64,000 nt of DNA, taken from positions 1 through 64,000 of the forward strand of contig CACORJ010000001.1 of NCBI GenBank assembly GCA_902629575.1. Direction: 5' to 3'. A program made the translations under genes and the position numbers. The stretch comes from an uncultured Pelagibacteraceae bacterium. GTDB taxonomy: Bacteria; Pseudomonadota; Alphaproteobacteria; Pelagibacterales; Pelagibacteraceae. This document shows positions 27,042-35,640 of the stretch, piece after piece (position 1 is the stretch's first letter; the number at the start of each line of letters is the position of its first letter). Under the pieces are notes generated by a model, which saw only the letters and a list, made by a program, of their open reading frames with translations, was not told the origin of the DNA and ran no database searches.

Positions 27042-27610
27042 TTCTTAATTTGTCTTAATATATCTTTAACTCTTTTTTGAGCTATAATTTTATTAAAATT
27101 ATTATAAATAATATAGTCAGATTTTTTTCTTTTATAAGCTTGTTTAAATTGGAGGCTTTGAAATTTCTTAAAAATAGACATATTAAAATTTTTTCTTTTT
27201 TTAATTTTGTTTAATGTTTTCTCTTTATTAGACTGAATAAAGATAATTATATCGTTTTTCTTATTAAGTTTATTCTCTAAAAAAAGTGGGATGTCCAAAA
27301 TAACTATTTTCTTTTTTTTGTTTATTATCAAAAATTTTCTTAATTTTTGCTTCACATGTGGATGAACGATAGAGGTAATTTTCCTAAGATTTGTTTTTTT
27401 TTTTAATATCACGTTTATGAGTTCTTTTTTTTTTATAGGGAATTTGAAAAAATATTCAGGAATTTTTTTTTTTAACTCATTGTATATTTTTTTATTTTTA
27501 GAATAAATACTTGTAACGACTTTATCGGCATTAAAAACTGGGTAACCAAATAATTTTGAGATAAAAGTTTTGCCAGATCCAATGCTTCCTATAATTGCAA
27601 TTCTAATCAT
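27038..27610 (-). CDS. coaE: Dephospho-CoA kinase
   Basis: Final step of CoA synthesis: ATP + dephospho-CoA to CoA. The P-loop is GSIGSGKT (8-15), and the CoA-domain features FNADKVV, VHPHVKQKLRKF and IVILDIPLFLENKLNKK are visible. 190 aa is a normal length. It is extremely Lys-rich, with several long A/T homopolymers in the gene. It overlaps aroE by eight bases upstream and dnaQ by four downstream. Confidence 0.96.
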   Translation of the reverse strand: MIRIAIIGSIGSGKTFISKLFGYPVFNADKVVTSIYSKNKKIYNELKKKIPEYFFKFPIKKKELINVILKKKTNLRKITSIVHPHVKQKLRKFLIINKKKKIVILDIPLFLENKLNKKNDIIIFIQSNKEKTLNKIKKRKNFNMSIFKKFQSLQFKQAYKRKKSDYIIYNNFNKIIAQKRVKDILRQIKK

Positions 27611-28400
27611 TATATATATATTTTACCAATTCATTATTTATTTTGGGCTTCAAATTATGCCACAAACTAAATGATCTTTGAGCCTGATATAAAAACATAT
27701 CTCTTCCATTAATAATTTTATGGCCAAATTTTTCTGCTTCCAATAAAAAATGTGTTTTAGAGGGATTATATATTATGTCGTAAAACGTTTTTTTCCCCGA
27801 AAGAGATTTTAAATTTAAATTAAGTTTATCACCTTTTTTCAAACCAATACTTGTGGAATTAATGAAAAAATCACAATTTTTAATTTTACCCCATTTTAAT
27901 ATTTTAATGAAATTATATTTTTTTTTTAAATTTAACGCATTTTTATAGGTCCTATTAGATAGATATATTTTTTTAACTTTTAAATTTTTTAAAGCGTGAA
28001 TTATAGATGGCACAACTCCTCCAGCTCCAAATATTAAAACAGATTTTTCTTTGATATCTAATTTATTTTTTATAATTGACTTTTGAAAACCAAATACATC
28101 TGTATTGTCGCCATGAATTTTACCTTTTTTAAAAAAAATTGTATTTACAGAATTTGTACTTTTTGCAATTCTTGACATTGTTTCAATGAAGGGTATTACT
28201 TCTTGCTTATATGGAACTGTCACGTTCATTCCATAAATTTTTTTCCCTTTGATTTTTTTTATAATTTTTTCTACTTCATTTTTTTTTGGAACAATTTTTT
28301 TGTAATTTGCTTTTATTTTATTTTCCTTAAACCAATAATTATGAATCTTTGGTGATAAAGAGTGTGAAATAGGATTACCAATTATAATGTGTCTTTTCAT
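27603..28400 (-). CDS. aroE: Shikimate dehydrogenase
   Basis: NADPH-dependent reduction of 3-dehydroshikimate in aromatic amino-acid synthesis. Visible are the substrate-binding NPISHSLSPKIHNYWF near the start, the catalytic Lys in NVTVPYKQEV, the Rossmann motif IFGAGGVVPSII, NSTSIGLKKGD, and the C-terminal GRDMFLYQAQRSFSLW. The 265-aa length is normal. It is followed by coaE with an eight-base overlap, and glpK lies three bases upstream on the same strand. Confidence 0.97.
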   Translation of the reverse strand: MKRHIIIGNPISHSLSPKIHNYWFKENKIKANYKKIVPKKNEVEKIIKKIKGKKIYGMNVTVPYKQEVIPFIETMSRIAKSTNSVNTIFFKKGKIHGDNTDVFGFQKSIIKNKLDIKEKSVLIFGAGGVVPSIIHALKNLKVKKIYLSNRTYKNALNLKKKYNFIKILKWGKIKNCDFFINSTSIGLKKGDKLNLNLKSLSGKKTFYDIIYNPSKTHFLLEAEKFGHKIINGRDMFLYQAQRSFSLWHNLKPKINNELVKYIYND

Positions 28401-28403
28401 TTT

Positions 28404-29885
28404 TTAATCAATTAACATTTTTTTTATTGCTATATTCCAACCTTTAATTAATTTATTTCTATTGTATTTCTTAATTTTAGGCCTGAACTCTTTATCTTTT
28501 TTCCACAATTTTTTTATATCATTAAAAGATTTAAATAATCCAGATTTATAGCCAGCAAAAAAAGCAACGCCGACGGCGGTTGTTTCTACAATTTTAGGTC
28601 TAATAACTTCTAAGTCTAACAAATCTGATAAAAATTGTGAAAACCAATTGTTCACTGACATTCCCCCATCAATCTTAAGACTTTTGGGTTTTATACCGTC
28701 TTTTTTAAATAAATTTAATAAGTCAAAAGTTTGGTAAGCAACAGATTCTATTGTTGCTCTAACTAATGTTTGCCAATCACTGTCTCCTGTTAATCCTGTG
28801 ATTAAACCTCTTGCGTCTGACTTCCAATGAGGAGCTCCCATACCACTAAATGCTGGAACAATAAAAACACCTTTATTACTCAAAGTAGAATTTAAAATTT
28901 TTTCTGTTTCTTGTGCATTATTAATTACTTTAATTTTATCTCTTAACCACTGAACTCCTGCACCAGCAATAAATATTGAGCCTTCTAACGCGTAAATTGT
29001 TTTGTTACCAATCTTATAACAAATTGTTGTGATTAATTTATTTTTTGAATTAATTTTTTTTTGTCCGGTGTTGATAATTGTAAATGCTCCGGTTCCAAAA
29101 GTGCTTTTAATAGAACCCCTTTCAAAACAATTTTGACCAATAGCTGCTGCTTGTTGGTCACCGAGTACAGCTGATATGGGTATTTCGAGATTTAATATCT
29201 CTTTGCTAGTCAAACCAAAATCATCGACTGAATTCATTACTTTTGGCAATATCTTTTTTGGAATACCTAATTTTTTAATAATTTTATTATCCCACTTATT
29301 ACTATCAATATTATATAGCATTGTTCTACTTGCATTAGTTGCATCTGTTAGGTGTTTTTTACCTGAAGTAAGCTTCCATATTAAAAAAGTATCTACAGTT
29401 CCAAAAAGTAAATTATCGAATTTTAATAGTTTCTTAGAAGACTTAACATTATCTAAAATCCATTTGATCTTAGTAGCTGAAAAATAAGGATCAATGTATA
29501 AACCAGTTTTATTTTTAATAATCTTTTCAAGTCTATTTTTTTTTAGTCTATCACAATAGTTTTGGGTTCTTCTATCTTGCCAGACAATTGCTTTATATAT
29601 GGGTCTGCCTGTTCGTTTGTCCCACATAATTGTTGTTTCTCTTTGATTTGTTATTCCTATACTTATTATCTTACCCTTAAGAAGATTTACTTTTTTGATT
29701 ACATTTTTTAACCCTCTTAAAGTTGTTGACCATATCTCGTTAGGGTCATGTTCAACCCACCCACTTTTGGGGAAATATTGTTTAATTTCACTTTGATATT
29801 TTGAAATTATATTAATTTTCTCATCAAAAAGAATTACTCTTGTGGAAGATGTGCCTTGATCAATAGAAATAATAAATTTTTTCAA
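28404..29885 (-). CDS. glpK: Glycerol kinase
   Basis: FGGY-family kinase making sn-glycerol 3-phosphate from glycerol and ATP. DQGTSSTRVILFD (9-21), SIGITNQRETTIMWDKRTG and IVWQDRRT are glycerol-kinase-type motifs, and GTFGTGAF-like FGTGAFTIINTG and the C-terminal KIDGGMSVNNWFSQFLSDLL complete the ATP site. At 493 aa the length matches the family. The start is TTG at 29885; no ATG precedes the first strand. The gene interrupts the otherwise conserved aroE-maf pair of the origin cluster, so it looks like a lineage-specific insertion. No other glycerol genes are in the window. Confidence 0.95.
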   Translation of the reverse strand: MKKFIISIDQGTSSTRVILFDEKINIISKYQSEIKQYFPKSGWVEHDPNEIWSTTLRGLKNVIKKVNLLKGKIISIGITNQRETTIMWDKRTGRPIYKAIVWQDRRTQNYCDRLKKNRLEKIIKNKTGLYIDPYFSATKIKWILDNVKSSKKLLKFDNLLFGTVDTFLIWKLTSGKKHLTDATNASRTMLYNIDSNKWDNKIIKKLGIPKKILPKVMNSVDDFGLTSKEILNLEIPISAVLGDQQAAAIGQNCFERGSIKSTFGTGAFTIINTGQKKINSKNKLITTICYKIGNKTIYALEGSIFIAGAGVQWLRDKIKVINNAQETEKILNSTLSNKGVFIVPAFSGMGAPHWKSDARGLITGLTGDSDWQTLVRATIESVAYQTFDLLNLFKKDGIKPKSLKIDGGMSVNNWFSQFLSDLLDLEVIRPKIVETTAVGVAFFAGYKSGLFKSFNDIKKLWKKDKEFRPKIKKYNRNKLIKGWNIAIKKMLID

Positions 29886-29906
29886 AATATTTTTTTGGTT
29901 AAATTT

Positions 29907-30494
29907 TTATTCCTTTATAGTTGTCAAATATTCTTTTATTTTTTTAATGGGTAATCCCATAATTGTATCATTGTCCCCTTCAATTTTTGAAAATAACGAT
30001 CTTCCAACTCCTTCTATTTGATATACATTATAGGCGTATAAAGTCTCATCATCAATTTTCTTAAGATATTGTTTAAGGTCTTCTAAAGAAAACTCCTTCA
30101 TTACTAATTTTGCTTTATCTGTGTAGTTCCATATCATTTGTCCGTCTTTAGATATGCAAGCTGAACTTATTAAATAATGAGTTTTATTGTTCAAGGTTTT
30201 TAATATCTCTAGTGCCTCTGCCCTATTATTTGGTTTTGAAATTACAACTCCGTCCAAATCTATGACGCTATCAGCTCCCAGAACTATTTGGTTTTCATAT
30301 TTGGCGCTTATTTTGTTGGCTTTTAACTCAGCAAGATTTTTAGAAATGATTTCTGGCGAAGCATTTTCTTTATTCAAAGACTCTTTAACACTATCTTCAT
30401 CAATGTTGGATGGGACAACATCACATAAAATTCCGTAATTATTCAATATTTCTTTTCTAACTTTACTCTTAGAGGCTAAAATAATTTTTCTCAT
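29907..30494 (-). CDS. maf: Maf-family nucleotide pyrophosphatase
   Basis: A 195-aa Maf protein: house-cleaning hydrolase of non-canonical or modified NTPs, linked to septum control in some bacteria. It starts MRKIILASKSKVRKEIL with the conserved ASxS.R motif. Also visible are VLGADSVIDLDG with the catalytic Asp, YLISSACISKDG, and the C-terminal GVGRSLFSKIEGDNDTIMGLPI. Its start overlaps the ppsR stop by one base, in the maf-ppsR-oriC order seen in other alphaproteobacteria. Confidence 0.96.
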   Translation of the reverse strand: MRKIILASKSKVRKEILNNYGILCDVVPSNIDEDSVKESLNKENASPEIISKNLAELKANKISAKYENQIVLGADSVIDLDGVVISKPNNRAEALEILKTLNNKTHYLISSACISKDGQMIWNYTDKAKLVMKEFSLEDLKQYLKKIDDETLYAYNVYQIEGVGRSLFSKIEGDNDTIMGLPIKKIKEYLTTIKE

Positions 30495-31315
30495 TATTTT
30501 TGTTTGTAAATTTCATGAATTTTTATTACTGAAGCAGCAGTTTCTTCAACTGATTTTCTTGTAACATCAATTGTTGGCCAACCGTATTTTTTAAAAGTTT
30601 TTTTTGCATTATCAATTTCTTTCTGGATATTGTTAATATTAGTATATTTTGTATTTTCAGTTTCTTTTAAAGAGTTCATTCGATTTTTTCTTATATCAAC
30701 CAATCTTTCTGCTTCCGTATTTAAACCAATTATGCAACTTATTTTTGGATTTTCTCTTAAAGTTTTTGGTACAGAATTTTCATTTATTAATGGAATATTA
30801 GAAGTTTTATATCCTTTGTTAGCCAAATAAATAGATGTTGGTGTTTTGCTGGTCCTGCTTACTCCTAATAATACAATATCAGATTTGCTTACCTCATCTA
30901 ACAAATTTCCGTCATCATGATTCATGGTAAATTGAATAGCTTCAATCCTTTGATAATACTCTTCATTTAAAACATGTTGCCCGCTTGGCTCATGAGATGC
31001 TTTTTGATTTAATAATTTTGAAAAACTCAAAATTAAATTTCCTAATACACCAAAACAAGGTAGTCTTTTTTTTTCGCTTTCATTAGCTAAAAATTTTGCA
31101 AGATTGGTATCCACTATCGTATATAGAATTATAGAGTTATTAACTTTTTCAGCACTTTCTAAAATTTTAATAATTTGGTTTTCTGTTCTTGTGAAAGAAT
31201 AAGGGTGTACTTTATACTCTATATTCTTAAATTGAGCTTTTAAAGCCAAGAATATTCTGTCTAAAGTTTCTCCTGTGGAATCAGAAACAAGATAAATTTG
31301 ATAAGTATTACTCAT
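30494..31315 (-). CDS. ppsR: Bifunctional kinase/pyrophosphorylase of the PPDK-regulatory (DUF299) family
   Basis: A 273-aa DUF299-family protein that regulates PEP synthetase or pyruvate phosphate dikinase by ADP-dependent phosphorylation and Pi-dependent dephosphorylation. The family motifs VSDSTGETLDRI (11-22), HEPSGQHVLNEEYY and GVSRTSKTPTSIYLANKGYKTSNIPL (from about 152), which contains the P-loop-like site, are all present. It is the first gene to the left of the candidate origin and corresponds to the gene beside oriC in Caulobacter and Rickettsia (RP001). Transcribed away from the origin. Confidence 0.93.
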   Translation of the reverse strand: MSNTYQIYLVSDSTGETLDRIFLALKAQFKNIEYKVHPYSFTRTENQIIKILESAEKVNNSIILYTIVDTNLAKFLANESEKKRLPCFGVLGNLILSFSKLLNQKASHEPSGQHVLNEEYYQRIEAIQFTMNHDDGNLLDEVSKSDIVLLGVSRTSKTPTSIYLANKGYKTSNIPLINENSVPKTLRENPKISCIIGLNTEAERLVDIRKNRMNSLKETENTKYTNINNIQKEIDNAKKTFKKYGWPTIDVTRKSVEETAASVIKIHEIYKQK

Positions 31316-31596
31316 GTATAAAATGTTAATATATTTGAATTATTTAACAAAGAATAATTTACTTTAACGTTTTTTTAAAAATTATTGAAAATTTCTAACA
31401 TTATTAACAATAATAAACATGTTTATAAAATTATACATTCTTTGAATAAAAACTAAAATACCCAAATAAGTGAGTAAAAATTATCATTTTTAGATTAAAT
31501 GTTAAGTATAAATAGTTAAAAAGATGTGTGTAAAAATTAATAATCGTAATTAACAGGATATAATACTAATACATACTTATATTATATTTATTTTAT
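31316..31596. other. Candidate chromosomal replication origin (oriC) between ppsR and hemE
   Basis: The largest gap in the window (281 bases) separates two divergently transcribed gene blocks in the order conserved around alphaproteobacterial origins. It holds one perfect TTWTNCACA DnaA box (minus strand, 31527-31535) and two one-mismatch boxes (31401-31409 TTATTAACA; minus 31471-31479 TTTTACTCA). It also has a 14-bp palindrome ATAAACATGTTTAT (31413-31426) and, right of the perfect box, about 55 bases almost free of G and C that could be the unwinding element. A TATAAT at 31559-31564 may be the hemE -10. Flanking genes also include rho, mnmE, mnmG, rsmG and parAB. No TTAA-N7-TTAA CtrA sites were seen. 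Confidence 0.7.
31527..31535 (-). promoter_or_regulatory. DnaA box (TTTTACACA)
   Basis: The + strand reads TGTGTAAAA, whose complement TTTTACACA matches the relaxed DnaA consensus TTWTNCACA at all nine positions. It is the only full match I found in the ppsR-hemE gap and lies beside its most AT-rich part. Confidence 0.55.
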
Positions 31597-32598
31597 ATGA
31601 CACCTATTAACGAAGTAATAATTAATAAAAAAACAAATTTAAATCCTATTTGGATAATGAGACAAGCAGGTAGATATTTGCCTGAATTCAGAGAAATTAG
31701 ATCTAAAAATACAGATTTTATAAAATTATGTTTAAACCCAATTTTATCTACTGAAATTACTCTACAACCATTAAAAAGATTTGATTTTGATGCAGCAATT
31801 ATTTTTTCAGACATATTAATGCTGCCATATGGTTTAAATCAAAATGTAGAATTTAAGAAAAATTATGGTCCTATTTTAGATAAACTTGATTTAGATAAAA
31901 TATCTGAGATGAAAGAAACTGACTTTATTGAAAGAATTAAACAAGTTTATGAAGCTATAAAAAATGTAAGTGATAATAATATTTTAAAAGGTAAAAACAC
32001 TATAGGGTTCGTTGGTGCTCCTTGGACTATATTGGTTTACATGATAAATCAGCAATCTCCTAAGAATCAATTAAAAAAAAATTTTTTCGATAATAAAAAT
32101 TTAATAAATAATGTTTTAACAATCATTGAAAAATTTTTAAAAATTCACATTAAAAATCAAGTTGATAATGGTGCAAATATAATCCAAATATTTGATAGTT
32201 GGGCAGGATTATTAGAAGACAAGGACTTACCATATTTTATATACAACCCAACAATAAAATTAGTAAAATTTGTTCAATCTTTAAATGTTCCTGTTATATG
32301 TTTTCCAAGGAATATAAAAGACTATAAAAAATATTGTGATTTGATTAAACCTGATGCAATTTGTATAGATTATGAAATCGATCCAGAAAAAATAGAAAAA
32401 GAGATTAACATACCTGTTCAGGGAGGCATGGATCCCAAGATATTATTAACTGATAAAGAGACACTAAAAAAAGAGGCAAAAAGATACCTAGATATATTTA
32501 AAGATCATCCTTATATTTTTAATTTAGGACATGGAGTTTTGCCAGAAACAGATCCAAGTATGATGGATTATTTGGTAAAAACGGTAAAAGATTATTAA
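31597..32598 (+). CDS. hemE: Uroporphyrinogen decarboxylase
   Basis: Removes four carboxyls from uroporphyrinogen III to give coproporphyrinogen III in haem synthesis. The signature NPIWIMRQAGRYLPEFREIR (about 16-35) and the catalytic Asp region IIFSDILMLPYGL are present, along with NIIQIFDSWAG and NLGHGVLPETDP. At 333 aa the length is normal. It is the first gene to the right of the candidate oriC, as in Caulobacter and Rickettsia, and is followed by hemH after one base. Confidence 0.97.
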   Translation: MTPINEVIINKKTNLNPIWIMRQAGRYLPEFREIRSKNTDFIKLCLNPILSTEITLQPLKRFDFDAAIIFSDILMLPYGLNQNVEFKKNYGPILDKLDLDKISEMKETDFIERIKQVYEAIKNVSDNNILKGKNTIGFVGAPWTILVYMINQQSPKNQLKKNFFDNKNLINNVLTIIEKFLKIHIKNQVDNGANIIQIFDSWAGLLEDKDLPYFIYNPTIKLVKFVQSLNVPVICFPRNIKDYKKYCDLIKPDAICIDYEIDPEKIEKEINIPVQGGMDPKILLTDKETLKKEAKRYLDIFKDHPYIFNLGHGVLPETDPSMMDYLVKTVKDY

Positions 32599-32599
32599 T

Positions 32600-33712
32600 A
32601 TGGATTACACACACCCAAAAAGAAAAACAAAAGTTGTGTTTGTGCAGCTAGGTTCACCTTCAGAGCCAACCACCAAAGCATTAAGAAAATATCTTCGAAA
32701 ATTTTTGGGAGATCCTAGGGTTATCGATATAAATCCCTGGCTTTGGAAAATAATACTAAACTGTTTTGTGCTGCCTTTTAGGCCACAAAAATCAGCCAAA
32801 CTTTATGCAAGAATTTGGGATGGTAAAAGTTTTCCATTAATCACTAACACTAGAGACTTTACAAAAAATGTTAGTGAGGAATTAAAAAAAATAGATCCAG
32901 AAGGATTTGTCGAGGTTAACCATGCTTTTTTATTGTCTCCTCCGTATGTTAATGAAGTTTATGATAGCTGGGAAGAGGACTTGAAAAAAGGAGTTGGTGC
33001 AACAAAACTTCTTGTAATACCAATGTTTCCACAATACTCTGAAAGCACAATAGCCTCAGGTATAGACGCGCTAGCAAAAGAATTATCTAAAAGAGTAAAA
33101 ATACCAACTTTTGAGGTAATAACCAATTTTCACAGAACACACGCTTTTATAGATAATTCAGTCAATCAGGTTGATCTAAAATTAGACGAACTAACAAAAC
33201 AAGGAAAGAAAATTGATAGTTTAATAATAACCTTTCACGGTATGCAAAAGAGAAGAGTTGTTAACAAGGGAGATGATTATTACCGTCATTGTTATGAAAC
33301 CTTCTGCCTTATTACAAAAAATCTTAAAAATATTAAACCTGAACAATGCTTGATGAGTTTCCAAAGTCGTTTTGGATCTGAGGAATGGATAACTCCTTAT
33401 ACTGAAGACGTGGTTAAAAAATTAATATCAGAGGGAAAAAAGGAAATAGCAATATATTCACCTAGCTTTGTCGCTGATTGTTTAGAGACAACAGATGAAT
33501 TGGGGCATGAGTTGGTGAATGAGGCGAAAGAATTAGGTGGCAATATATACCCAGTAGAATGTTTAAATACTAATAAAAATTGGTGTAAAGACTTCGCAAA
33601 ATATACTTTTACTCAAGCCGAGGGTTCTGCGCAGGACAAAGAGGATATAGAATATAAACTTGATAAAAAATATTATCAGGAGATGCCAAAACAAGAAATG
33701 AACAAATCATAG
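32600..33712 (+). CDS. hemH: Ferrochelatase
   Basis: Inserts Fe2+ into protoporphyrin IX. VVFVQLGSPSEPTTKALRKYLRKFLGDPRV is the N-terminal family signature. The catalytic His lies in ITFHGMQKRRVVNKGDDYYRHCYET and the acidic partner in FVADCLETTDELGHE. At 370 aa it is slightly longer than the E. coli enzyme, with an acidic/Lys-rich C-terminal tail. It is spaced by one base from hemE and eight from hemG, giving a compact late-haem operon. Confidence 0.96.
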   Translation: MDYTHPKRKTKVVFVQLGSPSEPTTKALRKYLRKFLGDPRVIDINPWLWKIILNCFVLPFRPQKSAKLYARIWDGKSFPLITNTRDFTKNVSEELKKIDPEGFVEVNHAFLLSPPYVNEVYDSWEEDLKKGVGATKLLVIPMFPQYSESTIASGIDALAKELSKRVKIPTFEVITNFHRTHAFIDNSVNQVDLKLDELTKQGKKIDSLIITFHGMQKRRVVNKGDDYYRHCYETFCLITKNLKNIKPEQCLMSFQSRFGSEEWITPYTEDVVKKLISEGKKEIAIYSPSFVADCLETTDELGHELVNEAKELGGNIYPVECLNTNKNWCKDFAKYTFTQAEGSAQDKEDIEYKLDKKYYQEMPKQEMNKS

Positions 33713-33720
33713 CATTTACT

Positions 33721-34239
33721 ATGCACAGTACTTTAATAATTTACTCTAGTACAGATGGTCATACAGAAACTATTTGTAAGCGAATATCAAATTATTTAAA
33801 CAACATGAATGAGATTAAAATTATATCTTTGGATGATGCATTAAAGATTAATTTGTCAACTTTCAATAAGATTATCATAGGAGCCAGTATTAGATATGGA
33901 AAACATTCTAAAAAACTTTATAAATTTATCAAATTAAACAAAAGTATATTAGATCAAAGAAATAGTATTTTTTTTTCAGTAAATGTAGTCGCTAGAAAAT
34001 TAGAAAAAAATACTCCTGAAACAAATCCTTATATTAAAAAATTTCTAAAAATTTCTAATTGGAGACCAAAAAAAATTGGAGTGTTTGCTGGCAGAGTAGA
34101 TTATCCAAGTTATAGCTTCTTTGATAAATATGTAATTAAACTAATTATGTTTTTAACAAATGGTCCAACGGACACGTCTCAATCTTATGAATTTACAGAT
34201 TGGTCAAAAGTAGACCAGTTTGCAAAAGAATTGGTTTAA
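33721..34239 (+). CDS. hemG: HemG-type protoporphyrinogen IX dehydrogenase (flavodoxin fold)
   Basis: A 172-aa flavodoxin-like protein: the FMN loop YSSTDGHTETI lies at residues 8-18, SASIRYGKHSKKL-like GASIRYGKHSKKL in the middle, and FSVNVVARKLEKNTPETNPYI plus VFAGRVDYPSYSFFDK in the second half. These match HemG, the quinone-linked protoporphyrinogen oxidase best known from enterobacteria. Most alphaproteobacteria use HemJ at this place in the cluster. Directly after hemE and hemH, it would supply ferrochelatase with its substrate. A flavodoxin-like protein of another role is less likely given this context. Confidence 0.88.
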   Translation: MHSTLIIYSSTDGHTETICKRISNYLNNMNEIKIISLDDALKINLSTFNKIIIGASIRYGKHSKKLYKFIKLNKSILDQRNSIFFSVNVVARKLEKNTPETNPYIKKFLKISNWRPKKIGVFAGRVDYPSYSFFDKYVIKLIMFLTNGPTDTSQSYEFTDWSKVDQFAKELV

Positions 34240-34364
34240 AATACGCTAAAAAGCCTAAAAAGACTGGTGTTTTTGATATGTTTTAAAAACACAGGAACAC
34301 TCTTGTAATAGTTGTAATTGTATATATATTAGAATTATTATTAAGTCCTTAATAATTAAAAATC
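34240..34364 (+). promoter_or_regulatory. rho upstream region with a hairpin
   Basis: This 125-base gap contains GTGTTTTT (34267-34274) paired with AAAAACAC (34285-34292) around a 10-base loop, then an AT-rich stretch with TATATATATTAG that could serve as -10 for rho. The hairpin is not followed by a T-run, so it is not a clear terminator for hemG. Rho is autoregulated through its leader in other bacteria, but I see no specific evidence of that here. Confidence 0.35.
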
Positions 34365-35633
34365 ATGAACATACAAGAATTAAAACTTAAATCATCTGAA
34401 CAGCTAATTACTCAAGCAGAAGAGCTTGGAATAGAAAATGCTAGCACTTTAAGAAAGCAGGAAATTCTTTTTGCTATACTAAAAAAAGTAGCTGAAAAGG
34501 AGGAAATTACAGGCGCAGGAGTGCTGCAATTATTACAAGATGGATTTGGCTTTTTAAGAGCCATGGAGTCTAACTATTTGCCTGGACCAGATGATATTTA
34601 TGTCAGCCCAAGTCAAATAAGAAAATTTGGTTTAAGAACTGGGGACACGGTAGAAGGACCCGTTAGAGCACCCAAGGAGGGAGAGAGATATTTTGCCTTA
34701 CTTCAAGTAAGTAAAATCAATTTTGAGGAACCAGATAAATCGAGACACAAAATAGCCTTTGATAACTTAACACCCCTGTATCCAGATAAGCAGCTGGTAA
34801 TGGAAGTCGAGATTGCTAAAACTGAGAAAAAACCGGACTTAACTCCAAGATTAATAGACTTAGTAAGCCCTATCGGTAAAGGACAAAGATCAATTATTAT
34901 CTCTCCACCTAAAGCAGGAAAAACTATGATTTTACAAAGTATTGCTAATTCAATAGCTAGAAACTATCCTGAATGTTATCTGATCGTTCTATTAATAGAT
35001 GAGCGTCCTGAGGAAGTTACTGATATGCAAAGAACTGTTAAAGGTGAGGTTATAAGTTCTACATTTGATGAACCGGCACAACGTCATGTAGCTGTAGCCG
35101 AGATGGTTATAGAAAAAGCAAAAAGATTAACCGAACATAAAAAGGATGTTGTAATATTGCTGGACTCAATTACTAGACTTGGGAGAGCATATAATGCTGT
35201 GATTCCAAGTTCAGGAAAAGTTTTAACTGGGGGTGTCGACGCTAATGCACTTCAGAGACCGAAAAGATTTTTTGGAGCTGCTAGGAACATAGAAGAGGGC
35301 GGATCTTTAACCATCATATCAACAGCACTTATTGATACAGGTAGTAGAATGGATGAAGTAATTTTCGAGGAATTCAAGGGAACAGGAAATAGTGAAACTG
35401 TTCTCGACAGAAAGATTGCTGATAAAAGAATTTATCCAGCAATAGACATAACTAAATCAGGCACGAGAAGAGAAGAATTGTTATTTGATAAAAATGATTT
35501 ACAAAAAATGAATGTGCTTAGAAGAATTATAGCCCCAATGGGAACAATGGATGCCATTGAATTTATTAGCTCTAAATTGAAGGATACTAAAAATAATGCA
35601 GAGTTTTTCAATTCTATGAATAAACCTGCATAA
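34365..35633 (+). CDS. rho: Transcription termination factor Rho
   Basis: Hexameric RNA-dependent ATPase that terminates transcription. The N-terminal helical domain (1-45) and the RNA-binding cold-shock fold ([30 protein letters not shown]) are intact. Walker A is SPPKAGKT (180-187), with [17 protein letters not shown] following, Q-loop/R-loop region [30 protein letters not shown], and Walker [17 protein letters not shown]. At 422 aa it is normal and very well conserved. Part of the origin-proximal rho-mnmE-mnmG order, here interrupted by a sulfotransferase on the other strand. Confidence 0.99.
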   Translation: MNIQELKLKSSEQLITQAEELGIENASTLRKQEILFAILKKVAEKEEITGAGVLQLLQDGFGFLRAMESNYLPGPDDIYVSPSQIRKFGLRTGDTVEGPVRAPKEGERYFALLQVSKINFEEPDKSRHKIAFDNLTPLYPDKQLVMEVEIAKTEKKPDLTPRLIDLVSPIGKGQRSIIISPPKAGKTMILQSIANSIARNYPECYLIVLLIDERPEEVTDMQRTVKGEVISSTFDEPAQRHVAVAEMVIEKAKRLTEHKKDVVILLDSITRLGRAYNAVIPSSGKVLTGGVDANALQRPKRFFGAARNIEEGGSLTIISTALIDTGSRMDEVIFEEFKGTGNSETVLDRKIADKRIYPAIDITKSGTRREELLFDKNDLQKMNVLRRIIAPMGTMDAIEFISSKLKDTKNNAEFFNSMNKPA

Positions 35634-35640
35634 TTTTTAA

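Noticed and set aside
31316-31596. CtrA sites (TTAA-N7-TTAA) in the candidate origin
   Set aside because: Several TTAA tetramers occur, but none are spaced by seven bases; their number is expected from the base composition.
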